The notes below the pieces were generated by a model. It worked only from the letters and a program-made list of their open reading frames with translations, was not told where the DNA came from and searched no databases. Positions 10,431-20,929 of a stretch of 64,000 bases of DNA are shown here, piece by piece (the first letter of the stretch is position 1; every line of letters starts with the position of its first letter). A program made the translations under genes and the position numbers. The stretch comes from Adiantum capillus-veneris (lineage: Eukaryota; Streptophyta; Polypodiopsida; Polypodiales; Pteridaceae). The DNA lies in contig CM043944.1 of NCBI GenBank assembly GCA_014529385.2, forward strand, positions 67,889,895 through 67,953,894, given 5' to 3'.

Positions 10431-10791
10431 CACCCCGTACGCGAAATCACAAAGGGACCAATGTCCTCACACTTACAATGATCGCGCACGGGGTGACGGA
10501 GCGGTACACAGAGGCGATGACACTCCGTATGCGAAATTGCGAAGGGAGCACAGTCCTCTCACTTACCAATATCGCGCACGGGGTAACGGGAGTCCCAAGC
10601 GGTGAAAACCTCTTAAACCTCTTGAGACACATATTGTATGCATGGTGAAAATAGTGGCACACATTGTGGTACACATCGTAAAAATGATCACACTTGTGGA
10701 CATAGTGGAACACATTGCTTTGAAACTCCGTACGCGAAATGACAAAGGAGGCAAAGTCTTCTCACTTACGAATATCGCACACGGGGTGATG
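10431..10791. promoter_or_regulatory. Three CpG-rich inverted-repeat modules in the spacer between two divergent genes
   Basis: Modules at about 10431-10499, 10521-10589 and 10723-10791 each start ACNCCGTACGCGAAAT, hold a TCACTTACNAAT core and end ATCGCGCACGGGGT, so CCCCGT..CGCG and CGCGCACGGGG face each other about 45 bases apart. The motifs recur alone near 11085 and 11150 (GTGCGCG). They lie between the histone-peptidase gene (-) and the 11381 gene (+), a natural place for a shared promoter. They could bind an element-encoded protein; that is inference. Confidence 0.6.
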
Positions 10792-11356
10792 GTCAAAGCG
10801 CTCGAAGTTTTGGGTTGTGGAAGTGCGAGAACCGGGTAAAACCTCCTTCAAAATGCGCTTAGTTTGGGCTCTGAGGAGGTTTATATAGGGTGCATGGCGC
10901 AAGTCCCTAGGCGCATAAAAACTAGCCGTTGGACCAAACTTTGAGGCGGCAACCGATTTGGACACCCCCCGAGGCGGCGTTTTTGGCCATAAAAGGAACC
11001 TACCCAACCCGTTTTTTTGCTTATTGTCATTCACAAGGCTTCAAAATTAAGCCTCCAACCCTCCAAGCGACACACCGCGACACTCGTGCGCGATTTTGGG
11101 AGACGTCGACCTCTTCCTAGCAATAGGAAATCACGTACCAAGTGTCACTCCGTGCGCGTAGTTAGTGAGTGCCGAGTTTCTCTTAACCCCTCACAGTTCG
11201 CATAGCAAGTGACAAACTTAGCATGTCACAATTTTATGTAATTCTTTTTTGCTTGCGCTTAATTTGCTTGACAATTTTATGCTTTTAATTTGTTTGTAGA
11301 CTTGATATAAAGAAGGGTGGTTAATGTCTTGATAGACTTCTCTTTTCTCTTTTTCA
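10792..11356. other. Rest of the divergent spacer, probable leader of the 11381 gene
   Basis: No coding region is supported. A TTTTTCAG acceptor-like site at 11351-11357 shortly before ATG 11381 suggests a spliced 5' leader. CpG is richer here than in the genes. Confidence 0.4.
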
Positions 11357-11380
11357 GCTGAGCATTTGTGGATTGTCATA

Positions 11381-12874
11381 ATGGATACAGAGGATATACA
11401 AGAGACCGCTGATGACAGGCTGATGTCTTTTCTTTACAAAGTTAATGAACTTACAAGATTTCAAAGTGTCAAACAGATTTTTAATGCTGCCTTTGATCTT
11501 CAAGAACTTGTGGATGGCTTCTCTACACAAATTAGTGACTTGAAAGAGATATATACAGAATTGATCAGAGATCACAGGCTTGACAATCTTGTTCATTTTG
11601 TTGATATATGCAAAGCAGGTAGCTTGTCAAGGACAGGTATTGCAAAGAAGTGGTCAAGCCTTCATCCAGACTGGCAAAAGATCATAAAGCCTTGCAAATT
11701 TCATGGTAATATGCATTGCCAGTTGGTAGATTATGACCTTGGACTTATCATTTTCTTCAGTGTACCCCCAACACCAGAGGGCAAAGAGATTCCAAAGAAG
11801 ATTTCCCAGGCTTAGGAGGACCAGGAGAAAGAGGAGATAGAGATGGAGTTCCATGAAGAGGAAGAGAAGCTTCAAAGCACTGAGATGCTGGACATTGCAA
11901 AATTTAAAGCAAAAAACATCACTAAAGTGGAGAATGTTGACTTTGAGGATGAAGATGTTGATTCTTTGCATTGCACAACAACATTTCCCACATACAAAGT
12001 TAACAAAAAGGAATATGTTTTGCTGAATGACATTAAGCATCTTTTTGATCTAAGGGAAGATTATGCTTTGGCAGTTTTGGCTGAGTGGGGATCTAATGAC
12101 ATAGGATTTATTGATTACTCACCTTGCCCCTTAGCAGCCTTGGACACAAAGGTAGAAAATTTTATTGACAGCTCAAGTGTTGGAAAGCATGTGCAGGACA
12201 TTGTTCTGAGATATGAGCAACAGGGTGTACCTTCTGAAGTGGAGTTCAATGAGATCTAGAAAAGGCTTAAAATAGAGCATATGGGAGAGGAAAAGACCAG
12301 AGATTATGAAGTAAGGCCAAATAGATCCATTGATATATGGGAACTTGCCTTGTTTGAGGAGGATGAGTCTCCTAAGGTATGTTAATGACCATTTTTCCCT
12401 GTCTTATTAATGTGCTGAACAATTAACCAAGACATATTTTTGCAGATTGAAATACTGGACACAGACAAATTCCTTGGCAGGGGGAAGGGTTCCAGACCGT
12501 TAAATTTAGGAAGGAACCAGAGCTTGGGACACTTTATTGGGAAGCTCAACAAAGAGACTGTCATTATATTCCATAACAAGTTTACAAGAGAACCATTGCT
12601 GCCAATGCTTGCAATTAAAGCACTTGCAAAGGTTGTTGGTTCATATCAGCTTCCTCCAGGGTTAGAGAAGTTAATATTGGTGGAAAAGGAGGAAGCCATC
12701 AGAATTTTTGGATTCTTCCCTGGCCTTACTGGTTCTAGAGCTGGTTATTTTGCAACAATGGCATCCTATGTGCTTGCCCACTCTGGGGACCTCAAGAGAC
12801 AAATGATAGGCTACAATAAGCAGAAGTTTCTGAAGTTTAGGGGTGAAGTTGATGTACCTTCATCAAAAGACTGA
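11381..12874 (+). pseudogene. Transposon-encoded protein of unknown function, two in-frame TAG codons
   Basis: One frame runs from ATG 11381 to TGA 12874 once intron 12377-12445 (69 bases, GT-AG) is removed, about 475 residues, interrupted only by TAG at 11813-11815 and 12257-12259. No frameshift is present. The N-terminal third is helical (DDRLMSFLYKVNELTRF) followed by SRTGIAKKWSSLHPDWQKI and a C/H-containing patch (PCKFHGNMHC). An acidic hinge surrounds the first stop. The C-terminal part (IKALAKVVGSYQLPPGLEKL, FGFFPGLTGSRAGYFATM) looks globular. I do not recognise the family. Its stop codon lies 6 bases from the end of the convergent transposase gene, so the two belong to one compact element. 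Both stops are one change from CAG or GAG. Confidence 0.65.
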
Positions 12875-12880
12875 CTTTGC

Positions 12881-15600
12881 TCAAACCTGTACTTTGGCCC
12901 ACTTTCTACCTTGTCTCTCTCTTGTAGCTAGCCATTGTAAGAATTTTTCATTTGCAGATGAACTATTATATGAATTTTGTCTTTTCTGCTTGTCCCTGTG
13001 TAAGGCATTTGCTAAATCTGAGTTCAGTAGTGCTTTCTTTGTCATTTTTGATCTGGTTCTATGCCATATTTGTCTATAGAACCATTGGAAAACCTCAAGC
13101 AAGCTGTTTGCCTTCACTGCACCTCCTCCATGTCTTGTATGCTTGAAAAACTTGGTTCTTGCTTGATAATGGGATTTCTCCATGCCTTGTGTAGACCATA
13201 TGGACCATCTCTTTACAAACCACGGAGTGTGATTGTAAATTATATGCTGGCAAAGTAAAAGTGTGTCAATAATTAGTAAGTATGAGATTAATCATATGCT
13301 TCCAAACTAAAAGTATGTACATATTAAAAAGGAATAAAAAACTTACCATGTAATGTGTGAATTCCGGATCCCAAGCATCTTTCATTGCACTTCTGAAGTT
13401 ATTGAGCACTTTCTTGAAATTTGGCAGATCATTTTTGCCCCAGGATGTCTTATCACAGTAGGAAAATACTTTGTCTAGTGATTCCCATACCTCTGCCTTT
13501 TTTTTTCTTGATGTACCTTCAAGACCATGATCTTTGATGGCATTGTGGAGAGCTTTCCACTGGTTATACTTCACATTGGATGAACCCTTCTTGGCATTTA
13601 CCTTTCCTAGTTTGCCATGAAACCCTAGGAAAGCTCTGGCCTTCAAACCACCAACAGATACCTTTCTAGGCACATTGTTTCCATTTGAAGACCTCTTCAA
13701 GTCTGTTTCAATCTTAACCTTACCACTGTGAAGGCCAATTTCTGATAAAACCCTTTCAATACATTTGATTGCAGCATCTCTAGCTGCTTTTGGCTGTAAC
13801 TTCCAGGCAAACCCCACATACAGATGTACAATTTTCTCCACAATTCTGCAAAGAGCATGCAGAGTGCATATGTGGACATTAGCAAGTGGAATATTTAAAA
13901 CTGCTTTGAAGTTTGGATCTTGAGTATGCCTATTGGGTGCTTTGTTCCAATTTGCAGGATTACATTCTTTTGCTGATGCCATACAATACAGACAAGGGCT
14001 CTTTGCCATAGCTCCTTTGGAGACATTGTACATACATTTAAGGGTTTTAAGGTCTCCTCCCATGTGCCATTCCACCCTGTAACTTCCAAACCCTTCAACT
14101 TCAAGCTCTTCCCCTAATTAATTCTTGTGCATTAATGACTTCGGGTATTGTTGTTTGATGGAAAACCCAATCTAGAACATCAAAGTCTTCACTCTCTACT
14201 TCAAAAGCACCTAGCCACCAAACATTCTTCTCCGATTGCACGCTGAAGTACTTGGTATCCTTCGGTTTCAATGCTCTGTTCATTAAAGTTATGGAAATCC
14301 TCTCAATTTTTCTGTTCTTAACAATCTCACATTCATCAAGCTTTATCACAAAACTGACAACACCATTTGCTTCTGTATGCTCCAGCTCATAGAATCTGAT
14401 CATTTCCTTCTAAAGTGTCTTCAAGTCAAAGAGAATATTATTGAACTCGTCAAATTGAAGATCCCTCTTTTTACCATGATAGGTACCATGAATGTGGTGA
14501 GGCTCACCCAACATCTCCATTATCCTCTCATTGATCTTTTTCCTTGCCTGCTGCACAATGGATGGCTTTGGAAGCAAAGAGGACCTGACCTTACATTGCT
14601 TTAACCTTGACTTCATATTTCTGAACAGCTTGCTATAACCATCTCTGCTAATGCCTACCTTATCCATAGTATATTGCACATCCTCCTTGTCCAAGCAAGA
14701 GCTCTGCAAAAATCCCTCAATGCACTGCTCCTTTGCCTTTTTAAACTTCTTCTCTGTGAAAATATTTTTGGCAACCTTGAGAGGTAAAACATCACAATAA
14801 TGTTTAGCTACCATTTCCATGTTTGATGCAGAGTTTGGTTGTAGCAAAGTCCTAAATCAAAAGGTACAAAATTAAGTGATTATTGTCCAAATGACACCAA
14901 CAAAATAAACAAACTAAATTAAAGTTAACTGAATATTAATCATTTAATAAAGAACAATAGCATAATAACAATAACATAAGCATAATAATGTGGAGCAGAA
15001 TCATAATACAACTTAACAAAAAGATTAACAACCTAACATAAGCAGAATCATATAAAATAAGCATAAGCAGAATCATATAAAATAACAATACCTTGCTGCT
15101 CTGATTCTCCTGCTGCAACCTCCTCCACCATGTCTCAAGGCTTCAATGTTCTTTAACTTCTTTTCTCTTTGTCTGTTTCCTAACATTGTATTCTTGCTTC
15201 TAGCTTGTTTGAGCTGAGTTTGTAGATTTTCTTTGCTCTCTTTACATTCCTCAAGTTGTTGTTTAAGAGTATTTATCATTTGTTTGGTCAAATGATCTTC
15301 TAACTTAAGAATATCTCTCTCTGCTGCAAGACTCTGTGTATAACCCAGCAACCCTCTTTGACCATCACTCACAAATTTTATCAAAGATGAAAAATTTGAG
15401 AATGGGGGAGTGCTCTTTGTCATTGGGTCCACTGGATACAATCTTCCATCAGTCCAGAGATCAATGTGATTTTTTTGATCTTGCCGCATTGCTTCAAATA
15501 TGGACGAGGACACCTCTGCACATTTGTTTCTCTTGCGCACTAGACAATATTCTTCATTTAGCTCAATGTGTAGATGGTATAAGCTTCTTCTCTTCCTCAT
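12881..15600 (-). pseudogene. DDE transposase with RAG1/Transib-like motif layout; one stop, one frameshift
   Basis: Exon 1 (15600-15092) encodes a basic N-terminus and a long coiled coil (about residues 90-150). Exon 2 (14851-13347) and exon 3 (13246-12881) follow; introns of 240 and 100 bases have GT-AG ends. The catalytic region reads VVSFVIKLDECEIVKNRKIER (first acidic residue), WWLGAFEVES, VEWHMGGDLKTLKCM, CLYC zinc pair, HICTLHALCRIVEKI, then in exon 3 SIWSTQGMEKSHYQ and KHTRHGGGAVKANS. This follows the order of RAG1: GG..K before a C-x2-C, then I-D-A-L-H, then W-x-S-E-G-N-E. Here the position of the second aspartate is cysteine, unless GGD supplies it. Damage: TAG at 14412-14410 and a one-base shift near 14115. 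The relation is by eye and distant; an independent DDE superfamily is possible. About 790 residues. Confidence 0.72.
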
Positions 15601-15877
15601 GGAAGTCTGTTAACAGTATTTGTCAGAGATAGTACTATAGGAAAAAGCTGTACAGATACGAGGAAGAAGACGACACAGAAAAGGTTTGTTTCAGCTTTTG
15701 GAAATTTTGAATTTTGTGCCAGAACTGACGTTTTCGTTAGTTTTGGAGGGAGTATTTTTTAGAATACGAAAGATCCTAGAAAGATTTGACAATGACATGT
15801 TTCGGTGGAGGTAAAAAGGACGCAAACTCACCTTTTTACAAACATTTCACTATTTTTAAAATAAAGTATATATTCTC

Positions 15878-15928
15878 TCTCTACATATTCTTACAGGGCA
15901 CAAAAGTGACCTCAAAATTCCCCTAATG
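15878..15928 (-). repeat. Right terminal inverted repeat of the 9.75-kb transposon
   Basis: Its reverse complement starts CATTAGGGGAATTTTGAGGT and matches the left terminus at 6178. The next bases outside (15929 onward, CCTCTCTGCC) align with CCCTCTTTGA of the uninterrupted paralogue near 31297. Confidence 0.88.
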
Positions 15929-16036
15929 CCTCTCTGCCTATTTATTCTTGTAGGTTTTAGCACCGATACAAGTATCAAAATTTGCATCGGAATACGCATC
16001 AAAATCAACGTCGAAAATGGCCGTTGGAATACGCAT

Positions 16037-17243
16037 TGATGGAGTAAAAGACGTCGTGCGCATGCTCACACACCCAAAAATCTTAACACAACGTAAGGTA
16101 TTCACTTAACTTCCTCACCTCACTGACCACTACTCAAGAAATCCATGAGAAAACTACCCACACGCTCAATTCAAATTCCAAACACCTCGACCTACAAGTC
16201 CTTGCCTTTCCACAGACACTACAAGGTGAGTCGAGTCGAACAACATCTGAAATCACACTTGATGGTGACCCTAATATACAGGAAAAACCATCAAAAACTG
16301 CATCCACAAAATACCTCACTCAAACCATATATTGCAAAGCTTTCACTAATATCCACTATGTTGGACTCTTTGGAGTAGCGCCAACCCTAATGGCATCGGT
16401 ACAGGGTCACATAGTCTTGCAAAAAGCCGCACCTTCTTCCCTTAATTCCTTGCACACACACATCCATTTTCATATACTCTCCTAAGTACAAAATTGAAGA
16501 GAGAAAGCTCTCACTCACTCCTCCACACACTTGAAAACAGGACCCGAATGCGATGGGACTGCACTAGACCACCCGTAGGAACCCTGCTTCCGCCTACACA
16601 CAGAGAGGTGAAAGTGTTGATATTTTACATCAAAAGTTCTTACTCAGCCTCAAAACTCACGTCACCATGAGTGATGTGTCAAATATCGCCCTTTCACCAC
16701 CAGTTTTGATCATTTTTTGAATTTTTTGCGCCTAGTTTTTTTGACCCCCAACGGGCATTTTTCGCGGAAAAAACCTCAAACGGACTCCAAAATTCACCAA
16801 ATTTAGCACTCTTGATCCTTGATACCCAAATCCATTTTCCACATTGCCACATTCTATTTTTCACCGCTTCTAGGGCGATGCACACATCACCGCAGATCAG
16901 GCACCGTAAATAGAGACTTACTGCATGTGCCAAACTTCTCGGGGGAGACAAAGGTGCTCACACCTCCCACTTGCATTATTTACATTCTAAAAATCCCAAA
17001 CACATTTCTTAGAGCCAAGAGAAGCCACTTGGAACCATATTTAAGGCACTGACAGTGTGTCGAGGCACATACGTATGCTCGACTGTCGGCACGCGAGCAC
17101 CAATATTTACTATGTGCACACGCTGCACCATGTTTGAAGCTGAAAACCACTTTGAAAATATCCCAAATGCATGTATTACGTCCTTTTGTAAAGATGAACA
17201 TGCAGATACGCACTACTTTATACATATCAGAAGTGGTTTATCA
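16037..17243 (-). repeat. Left LTR (3' LTR of the minus-strand element)
   Basis: About 1.2 kb, starts TGATGGAG and ends TTTATCA, with many substitutions relative to the right LTR (for example AAAATCTTAACACAACGTAAGG against AAACCTTAACACAACATAAGG in overlapping words). The LTR pair is clearly old. Confidence 0.85.
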
Positions 17244-17546
17244 CCATTGGCCAGCCCCAAGTTGAGTATTTATGCTCAAAACTCACATCAAACAGTGACA
17301 TAAACTTGCAAAAGTGATCTCAAACTTCCTCCAAGATCATAGGAAAACTTATCCATACACATAGAACAAATTACATGCTCACTTAGGAAAATTGCCACCG
17401 CCCACTTGGATCCCAAGCATGATATGAATCTTCTCCAAGGTTGATACATGCCATGATGTACCATACTTTGTTTCAATCAGCCAAACCCACAAATACCTCA
17501 AAATGCATCTCATAACTAGAGCCCATTCGCTTGAAAACCATAAATC

Positions 17547-18269
17547 TCACATTATCTTCCTGATGCATTGACTGCTCTTCATTCCCCATGCCCAAAAGAC
17601 CATCACTATGAACATTGACAATTCCATTTCAAAATTGAAAACGCTCTTCAAAAACACTATCACTAGCATCTTCTCTTCCACACAAGGAATATTCCACTTG
17701 AAAATCTCAAAACATGCATACAAAGCCACACAAGACATCATAAAGAAGTCCTCATCATGCCAACCTACCCAAAGACTCCTCAACTGGCAATTAGGATCTT
17801 CACATATATAGGGATATGTCCCAAACATACATTGAATCTTGTGAAATGCATCCATCAAATCATCGTGCAAGCAAAAGATCACTCTAACCTCTTTGTCCAT
17901 CACATCCTCAAGAAGTTTATACTTAACAACCGCATGGCGCATGTCATCATGGACATCCCTTGGAGATGGAACTAGCATCCAATCGTTGCCCACATAGAAC
18001 GCGTTTCTATCACCTTCATGACCCAATAGATTTGCATCACAACCAATAGAGGTTTGCCCAACCCCTAGCGGCTTTGGTAAAGAACATGGACCCAAGGTCA
18101 CATCGACCATCATAGCATCATCCTCTCCTGAACTATCTTCACTTGGTGTAGAAACTCCTTGTCCATAGCCCACCATCTCATTGTCAAAGCAAGCATCCAT
18201 ATCATGTTGCTGCAAAGATCCTTCCCAAAAGATATGTTGCTCTTTGTGCAAGGCTACCATATCCTTCAA
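17547..18269 (-). CDS. Unknown ORF of about 240 residues inside the LARD-like element
   Basis: Open from 18269 to 17547. It has an acidic SEDSSGEDDAMMVD stretch, a central NDWMLVPSPRDVHDDMRHAV segment, a cysteine pair YICEDPNC and a hydrophobic C-terminus. No retroviral domain is visible. It follows the gag-like fragment on the same strand and may be the C-terminal part of the same polyprotein after a frameshift. Function unknown; it may not be translated. Confidence 0.4.
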   Translation of the reverse strand: MKDMVALHKEQHIFWEGSLQQHDMDACFDNEMVGYGQGVSTPSEDSSGEDDAMMVDVTLGPCSLPKPLGVGQTSIGCDANLLGHEGDRNAFYVGNDWMLVPSPRDVHDDMRHAVVKYKLLEDVMDKEVRVIFCLHDDLMDAFHKIQCMFGTYPYICEDPNCQLRSLWVGWHDEDFFMMSCVALYACFEIFKWNIPCVEEKMLVIVFLKSVFNFEMELSMFIVMVFWAWGMKSSQCIRKIM

Positions 18270-18291
18270 TGGATCTAGTGACTCTATGTCT

Positions 18292-19175
18292 TCATCGCAT
18301 ACATCCTATGTCTTCATCGCATACATCATTGCACCAACTCTCAAGCATCAGATGTGTCAACATCATAGGTTGCCTCATCCCTCTCAATTCACTCTCGTTA
18401 TCTTCACTTTCCATGCTAGTGCTCAAACTTTCACATTCATCTACTATGACCTTGCCATTTTGCACCATAGGCATGTGTATGGTCTCCAATGTTGCTTCAC
18501 ATACTTCATTTGCATTGGCTTTGAGCGTATGGGAATTTGCACCTGTCTCCAAACTGTTATCCTTGCCAGTATGAGCATCTAAAATCAGGACTTTATGCAC
18601 AAAAATTTGATCCACACTATCCATACCATGTATTGACGAAGGGCACTTCATGCTTATGGAAACACACAGCTTTCTTTCTTTTTGCAATGCTATCTTCAAT
18701 GCTTCAAGCATGGAATTGGGATCTTTCTCTTGCACTTTCATCTTAAGGACCGGACGCAATAGACTCAAAAATACTTGTATTCTTTGTCTATTTGTAAATG
18801 CAAAAAGGAATTCCTCTTTAGACATGGCTTCCACATGCAATAGATAATGTTTCCAAACTCTCCAAGCATCATCCAATCTTGACCAAAAATCTGCAACAAC
18901 ACACTCGTACTCTTGTATAAACAAACTAGTGACATGTTTCCATTCATCTTGCTGAGGAATGACCTTCTTGAATTGATTAAAAAATAATCTCTTAAGCATG
19001 TCCCAATTGCCCTTATCACTTGTGAAAAGCCCTCATACCAATCTCTTGCATTACCTCTGACCACCAAATTGATGGCTGCAAGATTTTGCACCTCACTTGG
19101 AACTGCACGACGTAAACATGTCAAATCAAACTCATAAGACACATGCCAATCGTCTTCAACATACAAAATGCGCAT
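18292..19175 (-). pseudogene. Retrotransposon gag-like fragment, frameshifted
   Basis: Two overlapping frames join at about 18990-19020. The first (from 19175) has EVQNLAAINLVVRGNARDWY, typical of plant gag where a tryptophan follows a conserved helix. The second has KRLFFNQFKKVIPQQDEWKH, the F-x-x-x-F motif of gag, and continues with a helical SLLRPVLKMKVQEKDP region. No CCHC knuckle was found. A 20-base tandem duplication (TATGTCTTCATCGCATACAT) lies at about 18289-18328. Confidence 0.6.
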
Positions 19176-19249
19176 ACATCAGTACTCAAAATTCAGATTT
19201 TGGGTTCACAACCGGCAATTGTATATTCCCTAGCGAGGTCGCCAAAGGA

Positions 19250-20480
19250 TGATGGAGTAAAAGACGTCGTGCGCATAGTTACACACCCTGAAACCTTAAC
19301 ACAACATAAGGTATTCATATAACTTCCTCACCTCACTCACCACCACTCAATAACTCTATGAAGAAACTACCCAAAAGCTCAATTCAAACTCAAAACACCT
19401 CGACCTACAAGTCCTTGCCTACGCGTAGACACTACAAGGTAAGTCGAGTCGAGCAACATTTGAAATCACACTTGATGGTGAACCAAATTAAAAAACAAAC
19501 CCATCAGAAACTCAAAACATCCAGCCACAAAAGGCCTCACTCCAACCATTCCAAAGAATTCACTAAACTCCACTCTGTTGAACTCTTTGAAGCAGCGCCA
19601 ACCCTAATGGCATCGATATAGGGTCACATAGCCTTGCAAAAAGCCGCACCTTCTTCCCTTAATTCCTTACACACACATCCATGGAACCCTAAGAACTTCA
19701 ATAGAATCTCAAAAGTGCAAAATTGAAGAGAGGAAGCTCTCATTCAATCCTCCACACACTTGAAAATGGGACGCGAATGCGATAGGACTACACTAGACTA
19801 CCAGTAGGAACCTTGCTTTCTCCCACACACAGAGAGGTGAAAGTGATGATATTGTACATCAAATGCTTTCCCTTAGCCTCAACACTCACAGAACTCTGAA
19901 CAATGTGTCAAATTGCCCACTTTTCACACAAGTTTTGACTATTTTTTGACTTTTTTGGGTTTGTTTTGGCCAATTTTGACCCCCGACGGGCATTTTTTGT
20001 AGGAAAAACACCAAATGGACTCCAAATTTCACCAAATTTTGTAAGATCAATTCTTGATACCCAAATACCTTTTCCAAATCCCCATATTCCATTTGTGACC
20101 ACTTCTAGAGCGATGCACGTATCACCAGACTAGGCACTGTAAATAGAGAGTTACTGGATGTGCCAAACTTCTCGGGCGAGATGAGGGTGCTCACACCTCC
20201 CACTTGCAATATTTACATTATAAAAATCCCAAACACGTTCCCTAGAGCCAAAAGAAGACACTTGGAACAATATTGAAGGTAGTGACACCTTGTCCAGGCA
20301 CGTACATATGCTCATCGATTTTCGGCACGCAAGCACAAATATTTACAATGTGCACACATTGCACCATGTTTGAAGCTGAAAATCACTTTGCAAAGCTCCC
20401 AAGTTCATGTACTGACATCCTTTTGTACATATGAACATCTATCTACACGCTACTGTGTACATACCAAAAGTGGTTTATCA
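19250..20480 (-). repeat. Right LTR (5' LTR of the minus-strand element)
   Basis: Same ends as the left LTR. The primer-binding site lies immediately left, at about 19230-19249 (TTTGGCGACCTCGC on the minus strand). Confidence 0.85.
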
Positions 20481-20659
20481 GTGTCAGTATGTGCACAGAA
20501 ACCAACCTTGAAATGTTATTCCTCTTTCAACATTTATTTAAACACATACAACAATAGGTATATCATCGCATATTTTAATGAACAAGATGACTATCATATC
20601 GAGGATACAATGCCAATGTTTATATCGACACGTTTTATTTTTACAACAAACTTTTTGCC

Positions 20660-20699
20660 GTGCTTATGTGCATTGATATCTATGCGATGTGTTGTAGTG
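20660..20699 (-). repeat. CACTA terminus of the interrupted remnant (copy 1)
   Basis: Minus strand reads CACTACAACACATCGCATAG. Its first ten bases equal those of copy 2 at 31500 (CACTACAACA), consistent with one family. Confidence 0.7.
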
Positions 20700-20929
20700 T
20701 TTCCCAATAAACCAACGCCTAGTGATATACTGGATGACAAGTATGTAAACCAATCTATATGTCAAATTACTTGATGACGAGTATGTGGATCTTCATAGCC
20801 AAAAATGCACATACATTCATGTAGGTGGGTGCCATGTTGAATGAAACCAACCACATCAGCTACATTGTCATCCTACATAAGCGTTGACGTAAACAACTTA
20901 CATACAAAACTAGATGAATATGAGAGTAT

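Larger units (their letters stand above)
6178..15928. mobile_element. TIR transposon of about 9.75 kb encoding a histone H3-Ulp1 fusion, a RAG1-like-fold transposase and two further proteins
   Basis: The left end (from 6178) and the reverse complement of the right end (from 15928) both begin CATTAGGGGAATTTTG and stay alignable for about 50 bases, with GTGGTCATTTTTGTGCC facing GAGGTCACTTTTGTGCC and a shared TAGAGAGAGA. Between them are four spliced genes arranged plus, minus, plus, minus. The flanks on both sides match consecutive sequence of the CACTA copy near 31200-31390, which lacks the insertion, so the boundaries are supported by an empty paralogous site. A clear target duplication could not be defined. 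Three of four genes have a few stops or frameshifts and one is intact. The transposase, not the cargo, should define the family; I do not recognise an established plant superfamily. Confidence 0.85.
16037..20480 (-). mobile_element. LTR retroelement with gag-like and unknown ORF only (LARD-like)
   Basis: Two direct repeats, 16037-17243 and 19250-20480, begin TGATGGAGTAAAAGACGTCG and end GTGGTTTATCA. The minus-strand primer site next to the right LTR reads TTTGGCGACCTCGCTAGGG, so the element points left. The internal 2.0 kb encodes only a gag-like fragment and a protein of about 240 residues; no protease, RT or integrase is present, so it would need another element in trans. Flanking pentamers (CGCAT, GTGTC) do not match, so no target duplication is seen. 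Confidence 0.82.
3885..20699 (+). mobile_element. Old CACTA-family remnant (copy 1), interrupted by two later insertions
   Basis: The right end at 20699 reads, on the minus strand, CACTACAACACATCGCATAG, a CACTA terminus. Remnant sequence is 3885-6177, 15929-16036 and 20481-20699. It is collinear with the block at about 29080-31500 (copy 2): same decayed coding stretch, same TTATGG-type minisatellite, same TGGTTGCTTTTGCACT stretch before the insertion point, and similar CGATA/GCATCGG subterminal words. The left boundary is not clear; it may abut the neighbouring CACTA end at 3884. It has no intact gene and served as landing site for the 6178-15928 transposon and the 16037-20480 LTR element. 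Confidence 0.65.

Noticed and set aside
12881-15600. KDZ (Kyakuja-Dileera-Zisupton) transposase, a known Ulp1-associated superfamily
   Set aside because: The Y-D-x-x-C signature typical of KDZ is not present; the motif order fits a RAG1-like layout better.
6178-15928. A KI-type Mutator-like element, because of the Ulp1 domain
   Set aside because: No MURA-type transposase or SWIM zinc finger is present, and no 9-bp target duplication flanks the termini.
6171-15935. TA or TTA/TAA target duplication around the 9.75-kb transposon
   Set aside because: The similarity of the termini extends outward through CATTA, so those bases are part of the inverted repeat and not a duplicated target.
16037-20480. 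Target duplication for the LARD-like element
   Set aside because: The pentamers next to the LTR ends (CGCAT, GTGTC) do not match.
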